Shown: one piece after another, positions 44,656 through 53,498 of the stretch
Numbering within the stretch: position 1 is the stretch's first letter
How the letters are laid out: each line of letters begins with the position of its first letter
NCBI RefSeq assembly: GCF_000312425.1
Contig: NZ_HE997181.1
Span: 1,579,486 to 1,643,485 of the forward strand
Direction: 5' to 3'
DNA: 64,000 nucleotides
DNA from: Reyranella massiliensis 521
GTDB lineage: Bacteria; Pseudomonadota; Alphaproteobacteria; Reyranellales; Reyranellaceae
Position numbers and translations under genes: made by a program
Notes under the pieces: generated by a model
Database searches by the model: none
Told to the model about the DNA's origin: nothing
What the model saw: the letters and a program-made list of their open reading frames with translations, nothing else

Positions 44656-46119
44656 TCAGGCGGATTCGACGAGTAGCGAGAGCTGGCGATCCTCAACACC
44701 GACGACATCGTCGAGTGCGATCGGATAGTCGCCAGTGAAGCAGGCGTCGCAGAACTGCGGGTCTTCCGCGTCGCGACCAGCCGGCTTGTCCATGGCGCGG
44801 TAGAGGCCGTCGATCGACAGGAAGGCGAGCGAATCGACGCCAATGAACTTGGCCATGCCGGGAACGTCGTAGCGCGAAGCCAGCAGCTTCTCGCGTTCGG
44901 GCGTGTCGATGCCATAGAAACAGGGGTGCGTCGTCGGCGGCGCTGCGATCCGCATGTGCACTTCGCGGGCACCGGCGTTGCGCACCATTTCGACGATCTT
45001 CATCGAGGTCGTGCCGCGCACGATCGAATCGTCGACCAGGATGACCCGCTTGCCCTCGATCATGGCGCGGTTGGCGTTGTGCTTCAGGCGTACGCCGAGA
45101 TGGCGGATGTGATCTGCCGGCTCGATGAAGGTGCGGCCGACATAGTGGTTGCGAATGATGCCGAGCTCGAAAGGCAACCCGGACTGTTGCGCATAGCCGA
45201 TGGCAGCCGGAACGCCGGAGTCGGGGACGGGCACCACGAGATCGGCGGGTACCGCGCTCTCCTTGGCCAGCTCAATGCCGATGCGCTTGCGGGCGTCATA
45301 GACGCCGATGCCTTCGACCTTCGAGTCAGGGCGCGCGAAGTAGATATGCTCGAAGACGCAGAAGCGGCGCTTCTTCTTGGCGAAGGGCTTGATCGAGCGC
45401 AGGCCGCTGCCGTCGACGATCACGATCTCGCCCGGCTCGACATCGCGCACATAGCGGGCGCCGAGGATGTCGAGAGCGCAGCTTTCGGACGTCAGGATCC
45501 AGGCATCTTCCAGGCGGCCGATCACGAGCGGGCGGACACCCATCGGGTCGCGCACGCCGAGCAGCGACTCGTTGGTCAACAGCAGCAGGGAGTAGGCGCC
45601 TTTGACCCGGCCCAGCGCGTCGATCAGCCGGTCCTGCACCGTCGAATAGTTGGACCGGGCGATCAGATGGTTGATGACCTCGGTGTCGGTGGTCGACTGG
45701 AACAGACAGCCGATGCGGACCAGTTCCTTGCGCAGCAGGTATGCGTTGGTGAGGTTGCCATTATGGGCCAACGCCAGGCCGCCGAAGTCGAAATCGGCGA
45801 AGATCGGCTGGATGTTGCGGTCGGACGATCCGCCTGTGGTGGCGTAGCGGTTATGGCCAATGGCCGAGTAGCCCACCAGCTTGGCCATGATCGACTGGGC
45901 GCCGAAGATGTCGCCGACCAGGCCGGCCGCCCGGTGGTTGTGGAAAAGTCGGCCGTCAAAGGTGACGATACCGGAGGCTTCCTGGCCACGATGCTGAAGC
46001 GCATGCAGGCCTAGCGCGGTGTGCGCGGCGGCATCTGACGTCCCGTAGATGCCGAACAACGCACATTCCTCGTGAAACTTGTCGAGGTCGTGGTCGGGTC
46101 GTTTCGGGGTGCTTTGCAC
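44656..46119 (-). CDS. purF: Amidophosphoribosyltransferase
   Basis: The product has 487 residues from GTG 46,119. It makes 5-phosphoribosylamine from PRPP and glutamine, the first step of purine synthesis. A short leader (about 16 residues, ending H-E-E) precedes the conserved C-A-L-F-G-I-Y-G whose Cys is the glutaminase nucleophile after processing. The PRPP motif V-D-D-S-I-V-R-G-T-T lies near 350. No Shine-Dalgarno sequence precedes the GTG, but a -10-like TATAAC ends six bases before it, so the message may be leaderless. The next upstream gene is cvpA. Confidence 0.95.
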   Translation of the reverse strand: MQSTPKRPDHDLDKFHEECALFGIYGTSDAAAHTALGLHALQHRGQEASGIVTFDGRLFHNHRAAGLVGDIFGAQSIMAKLVGYSAIGHNRYATTGGSSDRNIQPIFADFDFGGLALAHNGNLTNAYLLRKELVRIGCLFQSTTDTEVINHLIARSNYSTVQDRLIDALGRVKGAYSLLLLTNESLLGVRDPMGVRPLVIGRLEDAWILTSESCALDILGARYVRDVEPGEIVIVDGSGLRSIKPFAKKKRRFCVFEHIYFARPDSKVEGIGVYDARKRIGIELAKESAVPADLVVPVPDSGVPAAIGYAQQSGLPFELGIIRNHYVGRTFIEPADHIRHLGVRLKHNANRAMIEGKRVILVDDSIVRGTTSMKIVEMVRNAGAREVHMRIAAPPTTHPCFYGIDTPEREKLLASRYDVPGMAKFIGVDSLAFLSIDGLYRAMDKPAGRDAEDPQFCDACFTGDYPIALDDVVGVEDRQLSLLVESA

Positions 46120-46125
46120 GGCGGG

Positions 46126-46131
46126 GTTATA
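46126..46131 (-). promoter_or_regulatory. -10-like element directly before purF start
   Basis: TATAAC lies six bases before the GTG, so transcription would begin about at the start codon, as proposed for guaA. The -35 region is weak; TTGATA lies 21 bases upstream, which is too far for a standard promoter. Confidence 0.3.
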
Positions 46132-46165
46132 GCTGGGGTGTGCCCCGCGCGCTATCAAGGATAAG

Positions 46166-46798
46166 TCACTGCGGCGCTTTGGTTTCACCCTCGGCAGGCG
46201 CGGGCGTTTCGGCGGGTGGCGGCGCGGGTGCTAGCGCCGGTGGCGCGGCGGGAGTTGGCGCCGGTGTGGGAATGGCGCCCGTATCCATGCCTGGCCGTTG
46301 CAGTCGCGTACGGAAACCCGGCGGAAGATGGGGCTCCACGAAGGTCGCCATCTCTCGGATCATGGGGAAGGTGGCCCCGGCTTCGACCGCGGGCGGGAGC
46401 TGGCGAGGGCCGAGATAGCCGTAGAACAGGAAAGCGGTGCCCAGGGCGACCCAGGCGCACAGGACGCCGAAACCGGCGCCCAGAATGCGGTCTGGCTTGC
46501 CCAGCGGGCTCGCGCGGACGGAGCGCGAGAGCATGTTGGTCAGCATGATCAACACGATCAGAGCCGCCACGAACACGGCCAGCATGGAAATGAAGTAGGC
46601 AAGCTCCGTGCTGCCCACGATCTGCTGGACTTCCGGCTCGACCACTTTGGAGAACCGCCAGGCGGCCCAACCGGCGCCGATCCAGGAGCCGATGAACAGA
46701 ATGGCGTGGGCGAAGCCGGCCGACATGCCGATCATCGCTCCGAAGACGGCCACGGCGATCACGGCGACGTCGAAAACGGTTATCCCAAGCTGATCCAT
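46166..46798 (-). CDS. cvpA: CvpA family membrane protein
   Basis: The product has 210 residues from ATG 46,798 (MDQLGITVFDV). Four membrane helices lie within residues 1-120. F-D-V-A-V-I-A-V near the start and the G-x-x-x-G pattern fit the CvpA family. The C-terminal third is Pro/Ala-rich, probably cytoplasmic or periplasmic and disordered. CvpA is tied to colicin V production and envelope homeostasis and is often next to purF, as here. It lies in the run after radA. Confidence 0.9.
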   Translation of the reverse strand: MDQLGITVFDVAVIAVAVFGAMIGMSAGFAHAILFIGSWIGAGWAAWRFSKVVEPEVQQIVGSTELAYFISMLAVFVAALIVLIMLTNMLSRSVRASPLGKPDRILGAGFGVLCAWVALGTAFLFYGYLGPRQLPPAVEAGATFPMIREMATFVEPHLPPGFRTRLQRPGMDTGAIPTPAPTPAAPPALAPAPPPAETPAPAEGETKAPQ

Positions 46799-46819
46799 CA
46801 ACTCTGCACGCTCCGTTTC

Positions 46820-48259
46820 CTATTCGCGCTCGCGGTCGGAGGAACCCTCGCGCCGACCTTTCTTTAGCGGCCGATCGGGTGGCTGAAAACGCGCCACAAG
46901 GTCCGCCAGATGCTCGATTTCGTCAATGGCGATGCCCTCCGGCGACCGTTGCACAGGGCCCGAACCGCCACGGCCGCGTGGCACAAGGGCGCTGCGGAAG
47001 CCGAGCTTCGCGGCCTCGCGTAGGCGGGCCTCGCGCTGTCCGACCGGCCTGACCTCGCCGCCGAGCCCGATTTCGCCGAATACGACCATATCGCCCGGCA
47101 CCTGCTCGTCGGCGAGAGAGGAGACGACGGCCGCTGCCACCGCGAGATCGGCGGCCGGCTCCCCGATCCTGAGGCCGCCGGCCACGTTCAGATAGACGTC
47201 GTTCCCGCCAATGCTGACGCCGCAACGCGCTTCGAGGACCGCGAGCACCATGGCGAGACGGTTGGAGTCCCAGCCGACCACGGCACGGCGCGGCGTGGCG
47301 AGGGAAGAGGGGCTGACGAGCGCCTGGATCTCGACCAACACCGGCCGCGTGCCCTCGATGCCCGCGAAGACGCAGGCGCCGGAGACATGGCCGCGCCGCT
47401 CCGCGAGGAACAGCGCCGAGGGATTGGCGACGTCGCTCAGCCCGCGGTCGGACATCTCGAACACGCCGATCTCGTCGGTCGGGCCGAAACGGTTCTTGAC
47501 GGTGCGCAGAATGCGGAACTGGTGGCCGCGCTCGCCTTCGAAGTAGAGCACCGTGTCGACCATGTGTTCGAGCACGCGCGGACCGGCGATGGCACCGTCC
47601 TTGGTGACATGGCCCACCAGCAGCACGGCAATGCCGCGCCGCTTGGCGAGTTCCACCAGGGCCTGGGCCGAGGAACGCACCTGCGTCACGGTGCCGGGCG
47701 TGCTGTCGACCGTGTCCAGCCACATGGTCTGGATCGAGTCGATCACGGCGACCCGCGGTGCATCGGGCCGTTCGAGGCTCGCCACGATGTCCCGCACGGA
47801 GGTTGCGGCCGTGAGCTGCACCGGCGCGTCGGCCAGGCCCAGCCGTTCGGCGCGCAGCCGCACCTGGTCGAGCGCCTCTTCGCCGGAGATATAGGCGCAG
47901 GCAGTGTTCTGACGTGCGAGTGCGGCCGCCACCTGCAACAGCAGGGTCGACTTGCCGATGCCGGGATCGCCGCCGATCAGCAGTGCCGAGCCCGTCACCA
48001 GTCCGCCGCCACAGACGCGGTCGAACTCGGCGATGCCGCTCAGATAGCGGGGCGGCTGGGGCGTCGCACCGCGAAGGCCGGCGAATTCGAGGGCACGGCC
48101 CTTGCCGCCGCGCGCCAGCCCGCTGCCGGCGGGGCCGGGCGCGGGGGCCGCTTCCTCGACGATGGTGTTCCACTCGCCGCAGGATTCGCAGCGACCGCTC
48201 CACTTGGTGGTGACAGCGCCGCAGGACTGGCAGACGAAACGCTTTACTGCCCGCGCCAT
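46820..48259 (-). CDS. radA: DNA repair protein RadA (Sms)
   Basis: The product has 479 residues from ATG 48,259. A zinc ribbon (C-Q-S-C-G and C-E-S-C-G) starts the protein, then a RecA-like ATPase with Walker A G-D-P-G-I-G-K-S-T, the RadA signature K-N-R-F-G, and a Lon-like C-terminal domain. RadA promotes branch migration in recombination repair. Its start overlaps the stop of the methyltransferase gene (TGATG). The C-terminus is basic (K-K-G-R-R-E-G-S-S-D-R-E-R-E). Confidence 0.95.
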   Translation of the reverse strand: MARAVKRFVCQSCGAVTTKWSGRCESCGEWNTIVEEAAPAPGPAGSGLARGGKGRALEFAGLRGATPQPPRYLSGIAEFDRVCGGGLVTGSALLIGGDPGIGKSTLLLQVAAALARQNTACAYISGEEALDQVRLRAERLGLADAPVQLTAATSVRDIVASLERPDAPRVAVIDSIQTMWLDTVDSTPGTVTQVRSSAQALVELAKRRGIAVLLVGHVTKDGAIAGPRVLEHMVDTVLYFEGERGHQFRILRTVKNRFGPTDEIGVFEMSDRGLSDVANPSALFLAERRGHVSGACVFAGIEGTRPVLVEIQALVSPSSLATPRRAVVGWDSNRLAMVLAVLEARCGVSIGGNDVYLNVAGGLRIGEPAADLAVAAAVVSSLADEQVPGDMVVFGEIGLGGEVRPVGQREARLREAAKLGFRSALVPRGRGGSGPVQRSPEGIAIDEIEHLADLVARFQPPDRPLKKGRREGSSDRERE

Positions 48260-49113
48260 CAGTGCAACTCGCGCTTGGAGAGGCACCAGCCGTCGCGGTG
48301 CAGCCAGCACGTCTCGTCGGGCTGGTGCGGATCGCGCCGCAGGCTGCGCACGGCCTGCTGGCCGACAGGATCGGCAATGGCCTGGCCGATCGCTTCGGCG
48401 TCTTCGGGGCTGCGGGCGCCCGCACAAGGGTAGAAGGCGACCCAACCGACGGAGCGCGCCGAGAGACTGTCGCCGTAGCGATCCAGGCGCAGCATGAATC
48501 CACCGCGCCGCCGCTCGGCTGTCATCGGCAGCAGCATCCGGCCGCCATCGGCCACCGCCTCGAGCCACCAGCCATGCGGCGTGGTGGCTCCCGCAAACGC
48601 GACGACGGCATCCCAATGGCCGTCGACCGGCTGGCTCGCATCGCCCAGTCTGACATGAGCGTTGGGCCATGCCGCGAGATTGCGTTGCGCAAGCTCGGCG
48701 AGCGGTCCGTCGATTTCGATCGCATCCACGCGGCCCGTCGGCCCAACCAGCTTCGCGAGGATCGCGGTGTAGTAACCTGAGCCTGCCCCGAGCTGCAGCA
48801 CGCGCGCGCCGTCCGGTATGCCGAGACGGTCGAAATGGCGCGCCCACAGGGCCGGCTCGCCGATGTTCAGTCCGCGGCTCTCGTCGAGCGCAATCAGTAC
48901 ATTGTGATAGAGCCGGCGCGGATCGGCGTCCTGGGTGCTCCAGTAACCGTCGACGAAGTGAAAGAGGCGCCACGGGCCGGCGCCGGCGAAGGTTTCGCGT
49001 GGCACGGCGGCGAACGCGTCCACGACACGATCGTCGGTGAGATGGCAGGCCGTGCGCAGACCTTCGGCGAACCAGCGCCGGGCCACTTCGAGGCTGGGCT
49101 GGAGATCGGACAT
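48259..49113 (-). CDS. PIMT-like SAM methyltransferase
   Basis: The product has 284 residues from ATG 49,113. The SAM motif V-L-Q-L-G-A-G-S-G-Y-Y-T lies near 107, as in protein-L-isoaspartate O-methyltransferases. The N-terminal region (R-V-V-D-A-F-A-A-V-P-R-E-T-F) is also of that type. It may methylate isoaspartate or another substrate. The extra C-terminal 60 residues with several Cys and Trp differ from the classical 210-residue enzyme. It starts one base after the mlaF stop and overlaps radA, so it is part of the run. Confidence 0.75.
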   Translation of the reverse strand: MSDLQPSLEVARRWFAEGLRTACHLTDDRVVDAFAAVPRETFAGAGPWRLFHFVDGYWSTQDADPRRLYHNVLIALDESRGLNIGEPALWARHFDRLGIPDGARVLQLGAGSGYYTAILAKLVGPTGRVDAIEIDGPLAELAQRNLAAWPNAHVRLGDASQPVDGHWDAVVAFAGATTPHGWWLEAVADGGRMLLPMTAERRRGGFMLRLDRYGDSLSARSVGWVAFYPCAGARSPEDAEAIGQAIADPVGQQAVRSLRRDPHQPDETCWLHRDGWCLSKRELH

Positions 49114-49114
49114 G

Positions 49115-49888
49115 TCAGAGCTTCCTGACCTGCATGCGAATCGGGCCTTCGGCACGGCCGTGGATGAACTGATCGACATGGGCGTTGCCCGATCGGTCGA
49201 TCTCGCCGACGGGTCCCTGCCAGATCAGCTTGCCTTCATGCAGCATGCCGACGCGATGGCCGATCTTGCGGGCGCTGGCCATGTCGTGGGTGATCGAAAT
49301 GGCGGTTGCGCCGAGGTCGTGGACGCACTTCACGATCAGATCGTTGATGACGTCGGCCATGATTGGGTCGAGGCCGGTGGTCGGCTCGTCGAAGAAGATG
49401 ATCTCCGGTTCTCGGGCAATGGCGCGCGCAAGAGCCACGCGCTTCTGCATGCCGCCCGAGAGCTCCGACGGATAAAGCTCGCCGATCTCCGGGCCGAGGC
49501 CGACGGCGCCCAGCTTGGCAATCGCAACCTCGCGAGCCTCGTCGATCGGCATGCCATCGCTCTGAATCGGACCGAAGGCGACATTCTCCCAGACATGCAG
49601 CGAGTCGAAGAGCGCGCCGCCCTGGAACAGCATGCCGAACTTGCGCATGACCCGGGCGCGATCCTGGCTAGCAAGATCGGTCGTCTCCTCGCCGTCGATC
49701 TGGATCGAGCCGGCATTGGGCTTGATGAGACCCAGAATGCACTTCAGCAAAACCGACTTGCCGCAGCCGGACCCGCCGATCACGACCATGGACTCGCCCG
49801 CCGCGATTTCGAGATCGATGCCCTGAAGCACCTTCTTCGGCCCGAAGGACTTGGTGACTCCGTGCAGCGAGATTTTGGGGGAAGCCAT
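49115..49888 (-). CDS. mlaF: Phospholipid transport ATP-binding protein MlaF
   Basis: The product has 257 residues. Walker A is G-G-S-G-C-G-K-S, the signature is L-S-G-G-M-Q-K-R and Walker B I-I-F-F-D-E-P-T-T-G-L-D-P-I, the MlaF form. It powers lipid transport between the membranes with MlaE and usually MlaD. The MlaE permease gene lies 11 bases upstream. MlaD, MlaB and MlaC are not present next to it, so they lie elsewhere. The C-terminus ends in I-R-M-Q-V-R-K-L. Confidence 0.9.
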   Translation of the reverse strand: MASPKISLHGVTKSFGPKKVLQGIDLEIAAGESMVVIGGSGCGKSVLLKCILGLIKPNAGSIQIDGEETTDLASQDRARVMRKFGMLFQGGALFDSLHVWENVAFGPIQSDGMPIDEAREVAIAKLGAVGLGPEIGELYPSELSGGMQKRVALARAIAREPEIIFFDEPTTGLDPIMADVINDLIVKCVHDLGATAISITHDMASARKIGHRVGMLHEGKLIWQGPVGEIDRSGNAHVDQFIHGRAEGPIRMQVRKL

Positions 49889-49899
49889 GGCAGGGCCGG

Positions 49900-50679
49900 T
49901 CAGCGCGCGAAGAAGGCTTCGGTGATGAAGTAGTTGAACGTCAGGATCAGGATCGACGCGGAGACCACGGCGTTGGTCGTGGCCAGCCCCACGCCCTGGG
50001 CGCCGCCCTTCGACTTATAACCGTGATAGCAGCCCATGAGCGTGATCAAGAAGCCGAAGACGGATGCCTTCACGAGGCCGGAGAACACGTCCTGGAACTC
50101 CAGGAAGTCGAGCGTGTTGCGGAGGTAGGCCGCGTCGTTGAAGTCGAGCTTGTACACGCCGACCAGAAAGCCGCCGAGAATGCCGATGATGTCGGCGATC
50201 AGCACGAGGACGGGCAGGGTGACGATGCCGGCAATCAGGCGCGGCACGACGAGATACTTGAAGGGGTCGGTCGAAAGGGTGGTTAGCGCGTCGATCTGCT
50301 CGGTGACGCGCATCGTGCCGATTTCGGCCGCCATCGCCGCGCCGACGCGGCCGGCCACCATCAATCCCGCCAGGACGGGGCCCAGCTCGCGCGTCAACGA
50401 CACAACGACGACATTGGGGATCGCACTTTCGGCAGAGAAGCGAGCGAAACCCGTATAGCTTTGCAGGGCCAGCACCATGCCGGTGAAGATCGCAGTCAGG
50501 CCGACGACGGGCAGGGAGTAGTATCCGATCTCCATGATCTGCCGCAGGATCTGCTGGCGGTACCAGGGCGGCTGCACGGCCTGCCGGACAGCATGGAAGG
50601 CGAAAGCCGAGACCGACCCGATGGCCTCCAGGAAGGCCAGCGTCATGCGACCAAGGATCGTGAGCAGGGGAATGCTCAC
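49900..50679 (-). CDS. mlaE: Phospholipid transport permease MlaE
   Basis: The product has 259 residues and five to six membrane helices. F-T-G-M-V-L-A-L-Q and R-E-L-G-P-V-L-A-G-L-M-V-A-G-R-V-G-A-A-M are the family signature, as is K-A-S-V-F-G-F-L-I-T. It forms the inner-membrane channel of the Mla lipid system. The start overlaps the alr stop (ATGA). mlaF follows. No MlaD gene is adjacent, which is unusual for an mla operon. Confidence 0.9.
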   Translation of the reverse strand: MSIPLLTILGRMTLAFLEAIGSVSAFAFHAVRQAVQPPWYRQQILRQIMEIGYYSLPVVGLTAIFTGMVLALQSYTGFARFSAESAIPNVVVVSLTRELGPVLAGLMVAGRVGAAMAAEIGTMRVTEQIDALTTLSTDPFKYLVVPRLIAGIVTLPVLVLIADIIGILGGFLVGVYKLDFNDAAYLRNTLDFLEFQDVFSGLVKASVFGFLITLMGCYHGYKSKGGAQGVGLATTNAVVSASILILTFNYFITEAFFAR

Positions 50680-51860
50680 GCGGCCGCTCCGGGAGGATCC
50701 GGTTCGTCCTGCTCGTCGCCCGGCTCGTCCGCATAACCGTCGACATAGGCCCGGTGGTAGCGCCGGCCCAGCGCGGTCATCACTTCGTAGGCATTGGTGC
50801 GGGCATGATCGGCAAGATCGTCCGGCGTGAGGTGCGGGCCCAGCACCTCGACCGTCGCGCCGGCCTGGCAGGCAGCCTCCGGCACGTCGGTCACGTCGAT
50901 GGTCACGAGATCCATGGAGATGCGGCCGACGACGGGCACGTTGTATCCGGCGATATGCACATGCGTGCGGTTGACGAGGTTACGGAAATAGCCGTCCGCA
51001 TACCCCAGCGCAATCGTGGCAATCCGGCTCTGCCGCGCCGACCGCCAGGCACCGCCATAGCCCACGGTCTGGAAGGCATCGATCCGGCGTGTCTGAAGGA
51101 TACGCGCCTGCAAGGTGAGGACGCTCAGCATCGGATTGCCACGGCCGGGCAGGGGGTTGATGCCATAGAGTGCCGCACCCGGCCGCAGCAGGTCGAAGTG
51201 ATAGTCCGGCCCGAGGAAGATGCCGGAGGAGTTGGCGAGCGAGGTCGGCGCGCCCGGCATGGCCCGCACGAAGTTCCGGAAGCGCGAAAGCTGCTCGCCG
51301 TTGACCGGATTGGCCGGCTCCTCGGACGCCACGAGATGGCTGATGATCAGCGCCAGCCGCAGCCCGCGCAGGCGGCCGCGCTCGTTGATCAGGACCTGCG
51401 CATCCTCGGCACCGAAGCCGAGCCGGTGCATGCCGGTGTCGAGATGGACGACAGCGTCGAGCGGCCGCTCGTAGCGCTGGGCGGCGGCGCGCCAGGCATT
51501 GAGCTGGCCGAGGTGATTGAGCACCGGCGTCAGCCCATGCTGGACGAAGTCGGGCTCGGTGCCGGCAAGCAGGCCGTTCAGCACGTAGATCGGATGCTCG
51601 GGCAGAACGCGGCGCAGCGCGATGCCCTCGTCGATATGGGCGACGAAGAACTGCCGGCAGCCTTCTGCTGCCAGGCGCGGCCCGACGACGGTGGCGCCGG
51701 TGCCATAGGCATCGGCCTTGAGCACGGCGGCACAGTCGACCGGGCGGCCGGCGGCCCGCCCCGCATCGCGCAAGCCGCGCCAGTTGGCGGCGATGGCGCC
51801 GAGATCGATCGTGAGGATGGCGCCAGCCCGGCGCGCGCTCTCGTCGGCTGGAAAGGACAT
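50676..51860 (-). CDS. alr: Alanine racemase
   Basis: The product has 394 residues from ATG 51,860. The PLP lysine is in A-V-L-K-A-D-A-Y-G-T-G near residue 47, and the second catalytic Tyr lies in the C-terminal barrel partner domain (near Y-G-I-N and G-R-I-S-M-D-L). It makes D-alanine for peptidoglycan. An acidic tail of about 15 residues (E-P-G-D-E-Q-D-E-P-D-P) is not typical. It begins 10 bases after the dnaB stop, so the two are cotranscribed. Confidence 0.94.
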   Translation of the reverse strand: MSFPADESARRAGAILTIDLGAIAANWRGLRDAGRAAGRPVDCAAVLKADAYGTGATVVGPRLAAEGCRQFFVAHIDEGIALRRVLPEHPIYVLNGLLAGTEPDFVQHGLTPVLNHLGQLNAWRAAAQRYERPLDAVVHLDTGMHRLGFGAEDAQVLINERGRLRGLRLALIISHLVASEEPANPVNGEQLSRFRNFVRAMPGAPTSLANSSGIFLGPDYHFDLLRPGAALYGINPLPGRGNPMLSVLTLQARILQTRRIDAFQTVGYGGAWRSARQSRIATIALGYADGYFRNLVNRTHVHIAGYNVPVVGRISMDLVTIDVTDVPEAACQAGATVEVLGPHLTPDDLADHARTNAYEVMTALGRRYHRAYVDGYADEPGDEQDEPDPPGAAA

Positions 51861-51870
51861 TCGGCTGTCC

Positions 51871-53400
51871 CTAGAAGGCCGGTGCGTCGGGCAGGTCCGC
51901 ATAGCCCGGCAGATTGCCGAACTTGGTGAACTGTCCCTCGAAGGAGAGCTGGACAATGCCGGTGGGCCCGTGGCGCTGCTTGGCCACGATCACCTCGGCC
52001 TTGCCGTAGGTCTGCTCGCAGCGTTGCTTCCAGGCGTCGTGACGCTCGTTGAACTTCTGATCGCTTTCCTCGCCGCGCCGGCTCGGCTCGGAGCGGGTGA
52101 GATAATACTCTTCGCGATAGACGAACATGACGACGTCGGCGTCCTGCTCGATCGAGCCCGATTCACGCAGGTCGGCAAGCTGGGGGCGCTTGTCTTCGCG
52201 CTGTTCGACCGCGCGGCTGAGCTGACTGAGTGCGATCACCGGCACCATCAGTTCCTTGGCCAGCGTCTTGAGGCCTCGCGTGATCTCCGAGACTTCCTGC
52301 ACGCGGTTCTCCTGCCGGCTCTTGCCCGACGGATTGAGGAGCTGCAGGTAGTCAACGATGATGAGCCCGAGACCATGCGTGCGCTTCAGGCGACGCGCGC
52401 GCGTTCGCAGCGCGGCGATCGAGAGCGCCGGTGTGTCGTCGATGAAGAAGTTGAGATGCTCCAGTTCGTGGCTGATCGACAGGACCTTGTCGAAGTCGCT
52501 GCTGATCAGTTCGCCCTTACGGATCTTCTCCGACGAGACTTCGGCCTGTTCGGCGAGCATGCGGGTCGCCAGCTGCTCGGACGACATTTCGAGCGAGAAG
52601 AACCCGACGACCGCGCCGTCCACGGCGTTCGGCTTTCCGTCGACGATTTCTTCCCGGTAGGCCTTGGCGGCATTGAAGGCGATGTTGGTCGCCAGCGCCG
52701 TCTTACCCATCGACGGACGCCCCGCGAGGATGATCAGGTCGGACTTGTGCAGGCCCCCCAGGAGCTGGTCGAGCTGAAAGAGGCCCGAAGCCACGCCGGT
52801 GAGCTGGCCGACGCGGTGATAGGCTGCCTCGGCCGCGACCGTGGCCTCGGTTAGCGCCATCCTGAAGGGCTTGAAGCCGCCTTCCGTCTGGCCGCTGGTC
52901 GCGAGGTCGTAGAGCTTCTTCTCGGCGACTTCGACCTGCTGCAGGGCCGTTTCCTCGACGTCGCCGGAGTAGGCGCCGTTGACCACGCTTTCGCCGAGGT
53001 CGATGAGCTGCCGACGCAGATAGAGATCGTGCACGGTGCGACCAAAGGCACCGGCGTCGATCACATGCACCGACGCAGCGGCGAGGCGAGCCAAGTAGGC
53101 CGCGCCGCCGGCTTCCCTCATCGCCTCGTCCTGCTCGACATAGGTCTTCAGGGTGATCGCGCTCACGACCTGGCCGCGCTCGATCAGGCGCGAAAGCGAA
53201 TCGAAGAGCTTGCCGTGCAGCGGATCGGCGAAGTGCTCGGGTCTCAGGAACTCCGCGACGCGCTGATAGGCGGCGTTGTTCACCAGAATCGCACCGAGCA
53301 AAGCCTGCTCGGCTTCGAAATTGTGCGGCGGCTCGCGCAGGCGGATATCTTCCGCTCCAGGCAAGCGCGTAACGTTCGAGGTGTCTTTCAGGGGCTCCAT
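51871..53400 (-). CDS. dnaB: Replicative DNA helicase DnaB
   Basis: The product has 509 residues. The N-terminal domain (about 20-130, P-H-N-F-E-A-E-Q-A-L-L-G-A-I) is joined to a RecA-type ATPase with Walker A A-G-R-P-S-M-G-K-T-A near 225 and F-F-S-L-E-M-S. The DnaB signature E-S-G-S-I-E-Q-D-A-D is present. It unwinds DNA at the replication fork. It heads the nine-gene leftward run. No intein is present. Confidence 0.97.
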   Translation of the reverse strand: MEPLKDTSNVTRLPGAEDIRLREPPHNFEAEQALLGAILVNNAAYQRVAEFLRPEHFADPLHGKLFDSLSRLIERGQVVSAITLKTYVEQDEAMREAGGAAYLARLAAASVHVIDAGAFGRTVHDLYLRRQLIDLGESVVNGAYSGDVEETALQQVEVAEKKLYDLATSGQTEGGFKPFRMALTEATVAAEAAYHRVGQLTGVASGLFQLDQLLGGLHKSDLIILAGRPSMGKTALATNIAFNAAKAYREEIVDGKPNAVDGAVVGFFSLEMSSEQLATRMLAEQAEVSSEKIRKGELISSDFDKVLSISHELEHLNFFIDDTPALSIAALRTRARRLKRTHGLGLIIVDYLQLLNPSGKSRQENRVQEVSEITRGLKTLAKELMVPVIALSQLSRAVEQREDKRPQLADLRESGSIEQDADVVMFVYREEYYLTRSEPSRRGEESDQKFNERHDAWKQRCEQTYGKAEVIVAKQRHGPTGIVQLSFEGQFTKFGNLPGYADLPDAPAF

Positions 53401-53498
53401 GGAGAGCCTTTGTTAGTCACGAGAGGGGGCAGCGACCACCACTAATGCGGTGACCCCGTCAGGATAACCTGAAAGCTGGGGACAACCCTAATGCAACA